Shown here in pieces: positions 21,670 to 34,082 of a stretch of DNA of 60,000 nt. Positions within the stretch are counted from its first letter, which is position 1; each line of letters starts with the position of its first letter. Source of the stretch: Gnetum montanum. Lineage: Eukaryota > Streptophyta > Gnetopsida > Gnetales > Gnetaceae. The translations under genes were made by a program, and so were the position numbers. Location: positions 387,490-447,489 of the forward strand of contig MNCI01020774.1 in the NCBI GenBank assembly GCA_015680685.1. Reading direction: 5' to 3'. The notes under the pieces are model-generated. The model had not been told where the DNA came from, searched no databases, and saw only the letters and a program-made list of their open reading frames with translations.

Positions 21670-23050
21670 AGTCTGGCTTCTTGGCCAAAATAAATACCAT
21701 GATAGTTTATTTTTCTTGATAAAGCCCAAACATTTGACATTGTGTTACTTATTTTAAGCAAATAGCCCATTCCATGTAACAATTGTGGCAGCTAGCATAA
21801 ACTTATCATAGTAACCTGTCAAACTTGCCAAAAAATGAATGATGGTGTTGTAGATATCTTTTACTATTGTCGCATATGTAATTGTATATTTTATCTTGTT
21901 CTATTTGTTAACCACTATCCTAACTTGTAAAATCACTATATAAGTGATTGGTTTGAGGCTTGGGAAAACCAATGTTTGTATCATGGGATCAAGTTACATT
22001 GAGTGATCAAGTAAGAGAAGGAGCAAGTGTTCCATTGTTCAAGACCTTTTGTCATTGAATATGTTCTCTTCTCTTGTAATGCTTAGTCTAAATTAAGGCT
22101 TGCTAGGAGTTGGAGCCATTGTTGAGGTTTTCGTATGCTTTTCTCCAGGATAATTCTTCTGTTATTGGTGCATTTCTTTTAATTTCATGATTGAATTTCT
22201 ACTTCTGTTGCTTGCTTGCTGTTAATTTATTACTTTGCTTAATTGAGGTGTAAATTAACATTGACATCTAACATAAATTGCCTGTTTCAAATTTTATAAA
22301 GTTCTCCAGAATCTCCGGGTTTTCTGATTACAGAATCCGGTTTTTATGCTTGCAGAAATTTCAGTGGTTCCATTATCAGTTTTCTGATTCTGACGTACTA
22401 ATAATTTTCGCCGACGTGGAAATGATAATAATCGGTTTCAAATTTCCAACTAAGTACTGTTACGTCTTCCCTTGCTTAAAGACTTCATTTTTGTAAAACT
22501 CAGCTCCCCAAAACTTAAAAAAGAAAAACAAAATAAATACTGAAACTGAAATTCTTAATTACTTCCACTGAAATTAAATAACTCGGCTAACAAATACGGA
22601 CGGTCATTGGAGACTGTCCATTCAGCTGATTCAAGTACATCCTCGATATTTTCTTTTTTTCTTTTTTCTTTTTAAACAATTGATCTTTTCGTTTCTTAAG
22701 CTACACCAAACCTCCTTTTTCCAAGCTCATTGGTGATGAATAACTTCATCATGACCTAGGAAGGGAAATGTTAAAACTATTCTCAATGTCTATCTATCCT
22801 GGATTAGAGGGTGCGTGAAAACCCACAACCCTTAGAATTACATATCATATGTATTTAATTAAGAGTTTCCCGGTGACTCTTGAGCTTCAGAGAATTTGCA
22901 GAGTTGCTTTTACATCAGGATATGAGCATTGATAAACAAAACTATAAAACCACTGTCATATTGCTACCTCCTTATTAGCTCTAAGCATACTCTGGAAGAT
23001 TAAAGCATAATTCCATTGAGAGCTAGTCATAATACGGTATTGATTTAATT
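21670..23050. other. Intergenic region downstream of the DUF538 gene
   Basis: About 1.4 kb of AT-rich DNA. Short open frames (for example 22278-22496 on the plus strand) show no family signature. Nothing convincing was seen. Confidence 0.5.
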
Positions 23051-23112
23051 TCCTGAACCATTTTGAAACAAAAGGATCAGAAAGCACCAACAGTAAAAAC
23101 CATAAAGACATA

Positions 23113-23118
23113 TTTATT
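23113..23118 (-). terminator. Candidate poly(A) signal of the DUF538 gene
   Basis: TTTATT on the plus strand gives AATAAA on the minus strand about 40 bases beyond the stop codon, a plausible plant polyadenylation signal. Confidence 0.5.
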
Positions 23119-23156
23119 GCAAAAAGGCAGAACCCAGAAGCAGCAGATTAACAAGA

Positions 23157-23627
23157 CTAAGTCACAACACTCTGCTGAGGAGGAGTATCATTATCATCCT
23201 CACTTTCTTCCTCAAACCAAGAAACAGGGAAGGACTTGCCAATGCCAAGGGCACTTTTGAAGTAGATTTTGTTGGTGGAAGGATCAAGGCTCATCTCTGT
23301 GATGGGGACAGAGAACATGAACTCTTTGGCCACCACACCAGTCATCTTCTTCATCTTGTACTTCTCAACATAGGCAGTGATCTCTGTGCCATAGACCACA
23401 CTTCTTTTGATTTTCTTGTTGTAGTGCTGCACTGGGTTTTTCTGCTTGAGCCACACATACCCTGTTTCTCTCACATACCCTGATTCAATAAGATCCTTAA
23501 GGGGAAGCATGCCCTTGGGTAAACCCAGTTCCTCAAACAGAAGCACTGATTTCTCATTGCATTCTTCTGGGCCATAGCAAATCTGAGCCCCAATTCTCTC
23601 ATTCTTTGCCCTTTCTTGTGATGCCAT
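23157..23627 (-). CDS. DUF538 family protein, intact
   Basis: A single-exon gene of 156 codons with an uninterrupted frame, the only clearly intact protein gene in the window. The protein matches the plant-specific DUF538 family (Pfam PF04398): GAQICYGPEEC near residue 14, a block LGLPKGMLPLKDLIESGYVR around residues 37-56, ETGYVWLKQK just after it, and a C-terminal KIYFKSALGIGKSFPVSWFE before an acidic tail (EEESEDDND). It resembles the cytosolic subgroup without signal peptide that includes Arabidopsis SVB-type proteins linked to trichome and stress phenotypes; the biochemical role of the family is unsettled. The start is taken at MASQERAKN (ATGGC context). An in-frame Met eight codons upstream (23651) is possible but would add residues atypical for the family. 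A TATA-like box and poly(A) signal are suitably placed. Confidence 0.93.
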   Translation of the reverse strand: MASQERAKNERIGAQICYGPEECNEKSVLLFEELGLPKGMLPLKDLIESGYVRETGYVWLKQKNPVQHYNKKIKRSVVYGTEITAYVEKYKMKKMTGVVAKEFMFSVPITEMSLDPSTNKIYFKSALGIGKSFPVSWFEEESEDDNDTPPQQSVVT

Positions 23628-23716
23628 TGAGTGATTGATTGATTGAAGCAAGGCAATTATCTTCTGAAGCCGCTTTCTGTTTTACAGAGTTTGATGTTTA
23701 TGGCCTGGAACCAGCA

Positions 23717-23727
23717 GCCTTTATAAC
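23717..23727 (-). promoter_or_regulatory. Candidate TATA box of the DUF538 gene
   Basis: On the minus strand the sequence reads GTTATAAAGG about 95 bases upstream of the chosen ATG, allowing a 5' leader of roughly 60 bases. A second TATA-like run (complement of 'ctatataaaac', about 23857) lies farther upstream. Confidence 0.45.
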
Positions 23728-23869
23728 AGGGCAGGAAACCATTTGCAGTTGAACAACCCAGAGGTAACCCAACCAAACACAAATCTGTGCTTCTCTCAAA
23801 ATGCAGTTTCAGGTACGACAATCCAACCGTTACACCTCTGAAATAGACTCTTGCATTCTATATAAAACA

Positions 23870-24980
23870 AGTTGGGTTCGTGGTTGAACAATATTCCTGG
23901 TTGACCATTTGATGGTTTTAAATATATTCTCAACGGAAGGTAAAATTGAAGAATGTCAGGTTACCTTCTACCTTTTGCTCAAAATTAAGCTGTGCTGGTG
24001 GATAGTTTGCGATTGCGTATGCAAAACTGTCTTTTATTCCCCCACTTCTTGCTCGTCTTTACGGTAATCTTAGAGAAGTAATGTCGAGAGGTGAGTTTAG
24101 ATGTCACGCTGAAGATATTTTAATGTTGGAAAATGGAGTACAAGTACTTTGATCGTTGGATTAGAGGTTTGAAACACAGCTACTATTTGCTATTTTTCAA
24201 CAGGTTAGCCCTTTGAGTGATTGAAAAACAATTTATTTTATACTTAATTTAATGCCCTATTTGATGAAATCAAATTGATTAACAACAAGACAATTTTGTT
24301 CAATTGAATTAACCATTAAAACTACATTAGATATTATACTAGTTTATTTTCAACGATTTTTTCATTACTAAGTTAATGATATATGTTAAGATTTATGTAG
24401 TACAAAATATTTAAACCAAGAACCAAATTGGCTAGATGACTAAACCAAATTGCACTAAAATAGAGACTAGATTGAATAATGTTTAATTTGTTATAGAATA
24501 CAAACTAATAATTATTTTTAAAATTTAAATTTCTTTAAAAATGAATTAAGTCAATTCACCAAAAATAGATAGTAAACATGGGATGCATAGTGAAAAGCAC
24601 TGGCATCTCATGTATGCATGTATTTGCTGCAACACTATCTACCATAAGGTGCTTATCATTGTGACATTGTTGAACCAAACTTCTTTGTTTCATACAAATG
24701 ATCCCCCACTACTAGACAATGTACCCCTTTGTAACCTTTACATTGCCATTCATGAGACTTACATGGTCCATCTAGTTCTATCTTATATTGATATTCCACA
24801 TAGCAGTTTCGAGATAGAATTCTACTAAGCATAAAGACATGATGTTTGTATCAAAAGTTTCTAAAGTTATGTACGTGAACTTTCCATTTTATATAAATTT
24901 CCTTGGTAAATGGCCATGTATGCTTAGTAAATTAGTCCTTTTATTTTATTAAATACTAATAAATATTTTTAATTTTTAGA
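23870..24980. other. Upstream intergenic region, nothing recognised
   Basis: AT-rich sequence with short chance frames only (for example 24583-24828). No repeats, RNA genes or coding signatures were identified. Confidence 0.5.
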
Positions 24981-24984
24981 TGTA

Positions 24985-25090
24985 ACATATTTGGTAAAGC
25001 TTGTAACTACATCATGTAAGTTCCACTTGATGAGAAAGTTGTGGGTTCAATTCTTACCTCCACATCTGGGTGTGGTAGCAATTAAGTAAC
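24985..25090 (+). mobile_element. Possible tRNA-derived SINE-like fragment
   Basis: TTGGTAAAGC (24991-25000) followed by GGGTTCAATTC (25043-25053) resembles degenerate A and B boxes of an RNA polymerase III promoter at plausible spacing. A short poly(A) run lies further downstream near 25125. Too weak for a tRNA gene; a diverged SINE head is one explanation. Confidence 0.3.
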
Positions 25091-25189
25091 TTTGTGTTGG
25101 GATGTTTGTTTTCTATAAAAAAAAAGTTGCATCATACAAGTCACATGTTCAATTTTATCGCGTGGCGGGGGAAGTGGTGGTGTTGGGTT

Positions 25190-25345
25190 TGTTGGAACCC
25201 TGAAATAATTGTAATATAGGTACACTCTAAGATATGTAGTCCAATTAGAACATTATAACTCAACATTACCTATTAGAATCGAACCCATGACATGGAGCTT
25301 TCAAATCAAGAGTCTTACCACTAGTATAACACCTCATTGTTAATA
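25190..25345 (-). mobile_element. Possible tRNA-derived SINE-like fragment, minus strand
   Basis: On the minus strand TAGTGGTAAGA (25313-25323) and GGGTTCGATTC (25276-25286) resemble A and B boxes of a tRNA-type pol III promoter about 35 bases apart. The part between does not fold as a complete tRNA cloverleaf. It faces the plus-strand fragment at 24985-25090, so the two may be inverted copies. Confidence 0.35.
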
Positions 25346-26119
25346 AGACCATTCAATATAGATTGGGGTTACACTTGGTAAAAATTTTTCATCAATAAGA
25401 ATAAGCTTAACTAGTAAGTTAATTGTTTTTTATGTACAAGGATACAAGTTCATGTTACTCTTGAGACACTATTGTATTCTACTAATGTATCATGTTGGTT
25501 ATATGGAGGTTGCTCCTACAAAATTATTCTTCTATAACATTGCTAGGACATCTTCATGAATTAGATGTTACATATCTAACTCACGGTTATACAACCTTCA
25601 GGTCAATGTAACCCTTGATGAATTAACAATTATGATACGAAAGGGCAAGAACTTCTAATCGAATATGGACTTAGCCTACCATCCAAAAACTAAGAACAAT
25701 ATGGAAGATGATGATAAATAATAAGTCTAAGTGTAGAATTGATAATGTCTAATTGGTGCAAATAAAAACTAAGTATAAGAACTATGCTTAAAATGACTTA
25801 GAATAAAACATAAATGATAAACAAGAGGATCAATATGGGGAAATGGTTTTGGTATTTCCTTCTCAATAATTAATATGCTTTGTTAATAAAATGTGAAGTT
25901 TGCCTTCTATTGAGGGCCAAAACTACAAGGGGATATGAAAAACATACGAAAGATAAAACTAACAATAGAGGCTTAGTTTATGAGCAAAGTAAAACTTTTG
26001 ATGATTAAATTTGATCTTTGGTAGGTGTAAGTATGGATGGAGAAAACCTTAGATATCATCCTGAATCAATTCAAGGTTAAAATAGGGCCATTTTGGTGAA
26101 CTATCTAGTATGTGACACT

Positions 26120-27250
26120 GGAGTTGGGGAAAAAAACTAATTCTATTGCAAGTGACACAAAGACTATCTATGTGATATTGTAACTAATACTGTTGCTGGC
26201 GTTAGTGTCACCTTGTGAATTGTCGAGGACTTAGGAGTTGGACCAAGTTTGTGAACTACTAGGAGAAGCTAGGATAGTCATGGAGCATGCAGCACATGCT
26301 AAGAAAGATAGGTGCTCATACTCTTGATGTCTCAAAATTTAAAATAGTGCTATGAATCTTAAGAAATCAACCTATAATTTAAATGTTGATCCAATATATA
26401 TAGGCCTAGGATTTTCAAATTTGACCTTGAAGTTAAGTGCAATTGACTAGAGTTCGTTTTTTAAAATTGAAAGTTTGGAAAGACTAATCCATGTAGGTGA
26501 TAGAAACACTAATGTTACAATTAGTGTTAGCATGCCACACAGAAAAGTTTTCATGTTTTTTCATGCGGATGTAGATTTCTAAGGCAAGTAACACTAATGC
26601 TGGTGTTAGTGTCATCTCCTCCATAGTTAGGATTTTTAACATCCTCCAAGTTGACATATCAAGATCTAGAGATTAATCTTGGTACCCAAATTGATGTCAA
26701 ATTGTGTTGTGATGATGCCTATGGAACATTGAGGAGATAATGTCAAATGTCAAACTTGATAATCTTGACTGTTGTTAACATTGCTAGGATGATGTTGATA
26801 ATGACACTAGCATCACCTAGTAACACTTAGTCTTAAGCTTAGCCCTAACCCACCAAATTTTCTTCAAACCCGCCGAGTTCACCATTTACTATCTTAGGCA
26901 TGATATTGATAGGTCACTAAAGAGTCCATGAGGTTAAAATGCTGATTTTTACATGGGGGATAAGTATTGAGATTGAAACAAGGTTGGTGACACTAATGCT
27001 AGTGTCAATACTGATACTAGCATTGGTGTTAGTGTTAATTGTTTAGCCTTAGAAGAAAATGTCTCTTGTGGTTTAGGAAAAATTGTTGAAATGCCAAAAA
27101 TTGATGCTTTCTATGATTAGGATAATGCAAATGGATTATCCAAGGTCTGACAAAGTCAAAATTGAGGTCCATAAGTAACTTTGATGATGATGATGTAGAG
27201 GTAATGCTTGAGAGGTGACACTCATGCTGAGGTCAATGTCACTTGTTGAC
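26120..27250. repeat. Cluster of small imperfect palindromes (TGACACTAA...TTAGTGTCA)
   Basis: A motif like GTGACACTAATGCTGGTGTTAGTGTCA, whose halves are inverted repeats, recurs in variant forms near 26170-26215, 26505-26530, 26583-26620, 26795-26830, 26985-27050 and 27215-27245, with single half-sites between. No protein-coding signal explains it. The intervening segments are weakly similar to each other, suggesting an old, decayed long-unit tandem repeat. Confidence 0.55.
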
Positions 27251-27589
27251 ATTTAGAGATTTTCACCCTTCAAAGTTATTGGGATCATCGAAAGTGATGT
27301 TCATATTCTAGATTATAACTTGTAACAATCTTCAATGGTCTTTAGGAGCTAAAAATATGTCTTGTGATGCTATTTTTGGGGACTTCTTGATGCTCAAACT
27401 TGAAAGAAATAATCTTGAAACCCCACTTATTTTGACAAGGGAAAATATTGAAAAGGTGAATACAACATTGCCATTTCTTGATGCATTCTATGAGATGCTA
27501 AAGAAGGGTCCATCAAGAAGAGAATGAAAGATGAGTTGGTGATGAACATGCTAGGAAAAACTAGGAAGAAACAAGTGGAAAAGGGGAGA

Positions 27590-28190
27590 ATGTTAGGATA
27601 TCACCAATACACTAGTTATGAGGATAGTGTAATGCCATAGAAAAGTGGGATTGTAAGTCCTATTATACAAAATGACTAAACGGATATCATTGATGATGTT
27701 CATACCTTGTCTCACTTAAACTTTCAAGACACCATCATCAATATAGAACAAAATCATTTAATTCTTATTGATGTATTAATGAGCGGAAGGAGAATAGAGA
27801 GAAAAGGGATTTAGAGGAAGAATGGAGAAATATAAGAGAGGAGAAATGAAAAATAGAGTCACAAAATTAATAAGGTAATAAACTAGAGGAAGAAATGAGG
27901 GACATCACCAATACACCTAGTTAAGATATTGTGCCACAATAGTTGAGCATGACTAGATCCAATGCTCTAGCAACTGTTCATGATTGATATATTAAGAGAT
28001 TGATTCTCTTCCTATCCCACTAAAGTGCAACACATACTCACATGGAGTAAAAAGATGGTAGAACATTCATTGCTTTTGCATGATGTAGATTAGTGATAAA
28101 CATCCTCACTATAGTGTGCTAATAGAAAGAAATATTAGTAGAGTGGGACAAGTAAAGATTAGGGAAAATAGATGAAGCTACATGAGAGTG
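27590..28190. other. AT-rich interval with a weak repeated phrase
   Basis: The phrase 'acatcaccaatacac' (with 'atatcaccaatacac') occurs near 27600 and 27900, each followed by 'ctagtta' and 'gtgccac/gtaatgcca'. This hints at a diverged duplication. No gene was recognised. Confidence 0.35.
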
Positions 28191-28192
28191 AT

Positions 28193-28194
<2 letters not shown>

Positions 28195-28240
<46 letters not shown>
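28195..28240. repeat. (AG)n microsatellite
   Basis: An uninterrupted run of 23 AG dinucleotides. Confidence 0.97.
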
Positions 28241-28242
<2 letters not shown>

Positions 28243-29170
28243 AAAAATAATGCAATAAAACATAAATAAGAGGAGCAAGGGTTAGAGTAAACATGATGAG
28301 GTTTGATCTTTTTTCTTTTTTTGGAGTATCATGTGTAGTGTTTCTTGATGTAGACTTAATTGATAGGATTTGGATTTTGATTCTTGTCTAAGTCCACTAG
28401 ATAATACACTCAATTGCCAAGATTTTTGATGATGATAAAGGAACCATTCCGAAGATGAAGTGGGACATGATTGTAATATGATGATAAATAATGTTGTTGC
28501 AGATAAAAATACACTCCCTAGTTAGAATGCCACTAAATGGATGTAGATGGAGTGGTTAGAATGATGATGGTTAAGTTGATAATGACTTGAGGGTAAGCAA
28601 GATTATGGTGATTAGGATTAAGATTAATTAAAAGATAAATTGCTCATAGGAATTGGGAAACAATTATGAATGATTGATGTATGAATAGAGGAAGGAGAGA
28701 TGGGGATCATAGGATTTGAAGAGGTGGTACCTATGGGAGAAGGGGATAAAGAAGTAGTGTTAGGATGTCAATTATGCTTTTGGTATTGATGTCTTTACTA
28801 GATGAAGTGTTTGTATAAATGCTTCAAAGATTGAGAACTATGGTATAGGGAACTATGGTGAAATGATGAATAGTTTTGTTTATGGATTTTCTATTTTATA
28901 TGTTTGTGTTTTTATTGGATTTTCCATTTTATATTTATATGTTTTTACAATTTTTAGTTTCAATAGCTAAGGTATAAAATGAGATGAAATAAAGTACTAG
29001 ATGAAAATGATGTTTAAAGCATTAAAGCTAACAACAAATATATAAATCAAGGAAAAGAGATAATGTGAGATAAAATAGTATAAAGTAAATTAAATCAACA
29101 AACATAGCTAATTAAGATAAAGCTAGAAGATAGATTAAAAGCATGAAGATAACAAGGTAAAGGTGGTATG
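28241..29170. other. Intergenic AT-rich region, nothing recognised
   Basis: No coding, RNA or repeat feature could be supported here. Confidence 0.45.
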
Positions 29171-31085
29171 ATTTTCAAGCAAGTGATATGTTGGAAATGG
29201 TTTTCTTGGTTGGGGAATAAGTAGGTACCTTAATTCTTTTAATAGATTCTATAATATCTAGTTCACTGAAACCTAGGTCTATGAATTTGTAAGATTTAGA
29301 TGACCATGGGATGTTAACATTAGGCTTATCAGTTTCTTTTGATGATGATGTTTGACCCATGGTAATAGGTTGGGAGCCTAGTGTAATTTCCTCTAACATG
29401 TTAAGGTAGGAGACGCAGGGACTTTAGGATTAGTACAAATGATTACTTCCCTATCCTTGCATGAAAAGTGTATTTTCTAGTGTACAGGTTAGGAAACTAC
29501 ATGATGATAAGCTAACCAAGATCTTTCTAAGATAGCGTTTATTCCTAAGGAGTCCCTAATTATTGCAAAAAATAGCTTTCAAAGTGATACAATCTCCTAT
29601 CAAGAAAGATAATTCAGTTAAGCCTATGATATCTAATCTAGCTTTGCTAAACAAAATTATAATAGAGTTGGAGTTAGAGTATTGGGACTATTTTTTAAGG
29701 TTGAGATACTCAATGATAGCTCATGTAATGATGTTGAATTCAAATTCATTATCTACATGCACTAATGGTAGCATCATGTTGTCCCTAAACCATATTGTAA
29801 TGTAGATGGATAGTTCGCAATGATACTTGTCATAGGATAAGTCTTTATATCATATGCTTTGAATATCAAGTAATCAACTTCATATAGTGGAGTGCTGAGC
29901 ATCAATGAGATTGCTTGGACATGGGGCTAGATGTTTGCTAGAATGTTAATGGACTTTAGTAGCTCTTCTAGTGCCAAATAATATTCCTTGAAGGTGGAAA
30001 TAAGGTTAAAAAGGAAAATATTTATCTCTTTTGACTTCATTGTTATAGTGATTTGAGGTAAATTCTGATGCCTTAATGCTGAATCTTTGGTAGGTTAAGG
30101 CACTAGAAGAATAGTTGATGATGGAGTAGTTGAATTGAGTGTTGGAGTGAACATAGATATGTTTTGAGGTTCTTGGAATGCCACCTTCTTCTTTTGCTAT
30201 GAGAAAGATTACTTATGGGCTTGATCCTTTCCATTTTCCTTGTTAGGCATTATCTCCTTTTGTACTTGGGGTAAGGATATGAATTGAAGATGTAGGAGTA
30301 GGAAGTCATGGTGGTTCCTATGAGGTGGATGGGGATAAGGAACATGATGGAAAAGGTACTACATAAGGCAAAAAAGGAAAAAATTTAACTAGGTGAGATG
30401 GAGTATATAGAGGCAACCTACTTGTCGATGATGGTGTAGTATTTGAATTTTATGGAATTTTGAGGGGTGGGAGTGTTATAGTATGGTATAAGATCTATGA
30501 AAAATGGACCTCTTTGTACCTTTTATGTAGTTAGAGTAAAGGAATTTTTTAGAGGGAGATTAATGAAAAAATATTCCATAGGTTTAGGAGGCCTAGTTTA
30601 TGAGGATAATTGGGAATTAGTTTGAGAGGGACTTGCCTAGATAATGAATAGGGTTTTGGAATGACTACCTTTGAGTTCAAGGTAGAATGTAGATTGACAT
30701 CTACTTTGAGATAGAAACGTCTATTGTTTCTGGGAGGTGTCTTCTTATCTTTTGGATGTTTTCTTTTAAGTATTTCTCTAGCCAATTTGCCTTTTGGCTA
30801 GTCCTTGGAGCATCTTCCTTTGATTTATAGCCTTCATTTTTATCCATGCTCTCATCTTGGCCCATGTAGTCTTCACTTTGTCTTGTCATTGTACATCTTA
30901 TTTCCTTGAGTTCTCAGATCTCGTGTGAAGTTCTTGTTCATGTCTTGCAGATACATTATCCATAGCAAACATTCTATGCTCTCCATTTCCCTTAAGGTTT
31001 TGACATACCAAAAGGTCAATAGTATTGACCTTAATATCTTGAGGCTTTAAATTCCAATACCATCTAGAAACTAACTAAACTTGAT
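29170..31085 (-). pseudogene. Unidentified decayed coding region, minus strand
   Basis: Several minus-strand frames read as ordinary protein for long stretches. They include 29175-29399 (LGSQPITMGQTSSSKE, NIPWSSKSYKFIDLGFSE), a frame through about 29500-29870 (MLPLVHVDNEFEFN; IIGLTELSFLIGDCITLKAI), 30549-30889 (KANWLEKYLKENIQKIRR; LKVDVNLHSTLNSKVVIPKP) and about 30930-31080 (VSRWYWNLKPQDIKVNTIDL). They are joined by frameshifts and TAG/TGA stops, as in a pseudogene of one large ORF. I do not recognise the family. A polyprotein of an endogenous pararetrovirus (Caulimoviridae) or a plant gene remnant are both possible; no RT motif was seen. Confidence 0.4.
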
Positions 31086-33071
31086 AAATTGTCTTAGTCA
31101 AATTGCATTCTCATTTCAAGACTTCTAGATTCTTTTCCTTTATTTATTTATGCTATACTTTTCCTTCATTTCTTCATGTGGTATGATCATTACTTCATCT
31201 CATTTTAAAATAAATATTTTAAGTGAAATCTACATATGTTCTTCATTGAATTCTTTGATTAAATGTTTTCTCATTACAACCTCATACTATTACAACTTTT
31301 TTCTTAATATGCACTATATCAAGCAGGTAAATGGTGTAGAATTGTATCCTTTGCTGTAAATTGTAAGCTAGAAATAATCTTCTAGATCATATGCTTTCAT
31401 TATTTGTTGTCTAATACATCAATTATTTGCTTCTTTTAATCCCTATTGAATTAATGTATCCTTTCATTATCTTGATGATTTTATTTTTTATCATATATAT
31501 TATTGATATCAATGTCATAATGCTTTTTTAAAAGGTCACAACCTTTTAATGTTTTTGTTGAATTTTCTAAGAAGGAAAATTTGAATAATGAGATTTTATT
31601 TAGGGCTATATTGATTCTTTAGTTTTCCAATAGTTTTTTTTAACTCTTTGTGAAGATCATGGTTTATGAATCATCCCTTGGATCATCTTCATTTAGCTCA
31701 TTCTCTTCTTAATTTTAACTCGTAAGCTTCATTGTCTTTGATCCTTCTTTCTCTATATTTGGATATTTGATTCTCCCCAAATTCTTATACTTGCATCAAT
31801 TCTTACTATTATTTTCTTTTTCAATTTGGATTCTTTGCTCATTGGCTTATATTGACTTACTAGCTCTTACACCATGTTAGAGTTCAGTTTTACATCTTGT
31901 GGAGAACTTTAATTACCCAAGATTTATATTTTAGTTTAAAAAAAATGCCATCATATACCGTACTTATAAATTAAGTGTAGGACATAGTAATTTTCTATAA
32001 ATATGAGTACTTATAATCTCATGACACATAATCAATCATCAATACTATTATTTCTATGAACTAGCACTAATCATACAATATCTTGGATAAGGCATAACTA
32101 GTATTGGTTCTAGTTTCTATCGTAGCACCATGATGTTTAGATTTTTCATTGACTAAACATGCATATCAAAAAGTACACAACAAACCTACCATAAGCTAAG
32201 CATCCTAAGATCAACAATGGATCTTTTACTATTTCCAAAATTAGCCATTGAAGCATTCATAACATCAAGTCAAACATTCTCATACCACAATAATTAAACA
32301 CTGAAATTATCATTGACACACCAAATTCCTAATAATACAAAAACATTAGAACACTACATAATACCTAAACCTTCCACCAAGGCCAACGGGAATGCTTAAT
32401 AATCTCAAAGCACAAAATAAGAAACAAGTAAAGAATTTGACTTGAGATTTGAAAAACCTACAAAAACCTAGAATCTATAAACCAAAGTACCAAAGTGCTT
32501 CTCATGAAGTCCTAGATCTTCTATAATCTAAATTGAATCCCCCTAATCATGGCTTACCTAGCACTAGCTTCTGAATATCCCCAAGAATCATGAACATTGA
32601 CTAAGATTCAATAGTGAATGGAAGAAAAGAAGGAACTAAAAGAAACCAAAATGCATAGGATAGGGAACAAGAAGGATAAAAAATGTGTTATATTTTTATT
32701 ATGAAACTAAATATAAACTATTTTATTTATGATTTTTATTTTTATACGGTTTGTCATCCATTCTTTCCATCTCAACTAATATTGATGGATTAGCATGCTA
32801 CAAAACATTTATTAGACATCAAATCCAAATACCAATCAAATCTATTAATATCATATCCAATCCACCACTTAACCATGGGATCATATGAACATTATAACTT
32901 ATGTCAACTAGCATACCATACAAACATACACAAGATGCTAAGCATCATGACCTTATAACATGACCAATCAAGCATCATTGATTTTATACTCATCATGCAT
33001 AATCAAAACTAATAGTTAAGAGTCATAGTTGCTTGATCCTTAGACTCCCCCCTATCATCCTCATAACCTAT
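31086..33071. other. AT-rich flank of Element D, nothing recognised
   Basis: About 2 kb with no supported gene. Purine-rich 'gaatggaagaaaagaaggaac' near 32615 and the Pro/Leu-type low-complexity look of 32440-32600 resemble untranslated regions of other LTR elements, but no LTR pair was found. Confidence 0.4.
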
Positions 33072-34058
33072 TGTTAGAACATGAATTAATGCTCCTTATG
33101 CTTTGTTCCCTTATTTTGCAAGCTTGGGTGGGCAAGTGGAAGCTTATACGATCCAAAGCAACCCACATCTCAGAGTCTCAACTCATAAGGTGAGTTCTAA
33201 TTAGTTTCCAACTCATCAAGGGAATGATGCCCATCTTATAGTCATGTAGAGCTAAATTGTAGCATTAGAGGATTGAAGAGCAAGTGAAGTTAGCTTTAAG
33301 CTGAGATGGCAGTAGCATAGAAGTTGTATTTGTGTTGGACGAGGTAATTCTAGCTTATGTGACTTGCATGAGTCAGCATCTTAGAATTTTCTTCATCATG
33401 CCACTTGGAGGTAGTTACAATTTAATTGAAAATATAAAAAGCAAATCCATCAGTGTAAGCTCCTGTAGCTCACACCCATGTTGCAGTCATTATGAATCTT
33501 TTTCAATTAGTTTAGTGATTTGATTGTTTGGATTTGAATACTTGATCGTTGGGAAAAATTGAGTAAGACTATTGATTGTAATAGCTCATAATAGTTGATG
33601 AACTTGAAGATTCTTCTTTAGGTAGGGAGCTATGACCCAGCTATGAATCACACCCATTCATAGCCATTAGCTAGAAATTATTATAACCGTCAACCGAAGC
33701 CATTTTTGCATTGGTGTGAAGTGAAAGTACAAGAGGAATTTTAGAAAGGATAAATACAAAGATACACAAACACAGATACACAGATACATAGATACATGGA
33801 TACATAGATACATAGAGAATAGGAGATAGATATTCATAGAATATGTAGATTTAGGATTAAAGTTATTCATGATTGTTGTAATGAGAATTATTTCTTGATA
33901 TTGATGATTGAATGATAATGTTTTATTTATTTTTTAGAGTGAATTTATGTTAAGTGATTTTGCACCATAATTTTGACACCTTACCCTCACATAATCCATG
34001 ATCCTTCATTTGATGTTTCACATTCTACAACGTAAGCACTATTGAACAAAGAATAACA
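33072..34058 (+). repeat. Element D 5' LTR
   Basis: 987 bp, starting TGTTAGAAC. It contains a tandem 'gatacata' tract at about 33770-33820 that is shorter in the 3' LTR (about 58866-58885), and 'gaattatttcttgatattga' shared with the 3' LTR. Confidence 0.85.
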
Positions 34059-34062
34059 TAAA

Positions 34063-34082
34063 ATTTTGGTGCTATTATGATA
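34063..34082 (+). promoter_or_regulatory. Element D primer-binding site, heavily mutated
   Basis: TTTTGGTGCTATTATGATAG lies just inside the 5' LTR. Against the tRNA-Asp complement most differences are C-to-T or G-to-A transitions, consistent with an old, methylated element. Confidence 0.5.

Noticed and set aside
22278-22496. Small gene near the DUF538 locus
   Set aside because: 72 codons with no signature, no promoter context and composition similar to surrounding AT-rich DNA.
25276-25323. Intact tRNA gene on the minus strand
   Set aside because: A- and B-box-like motifs are present, but no acceptor stem or full cloverleaf pairs. A SINE-like remnant is the more modest reading.
33064-33071. 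Target-site duplication of Element D
   Set aside because: Left flank (TAACC/CCTAT) and right flank (TAACA/ACACT) could be made to match partly by shifting the ends, but no alignment gives a convincing 5-bp duplication.
33770-33820. CRISPR-like or satellite array
   Set aside because: The 'gatacata' tract is a simple tandem repeat within an LTR with no spacers; no CRISPR structure exists in the window.
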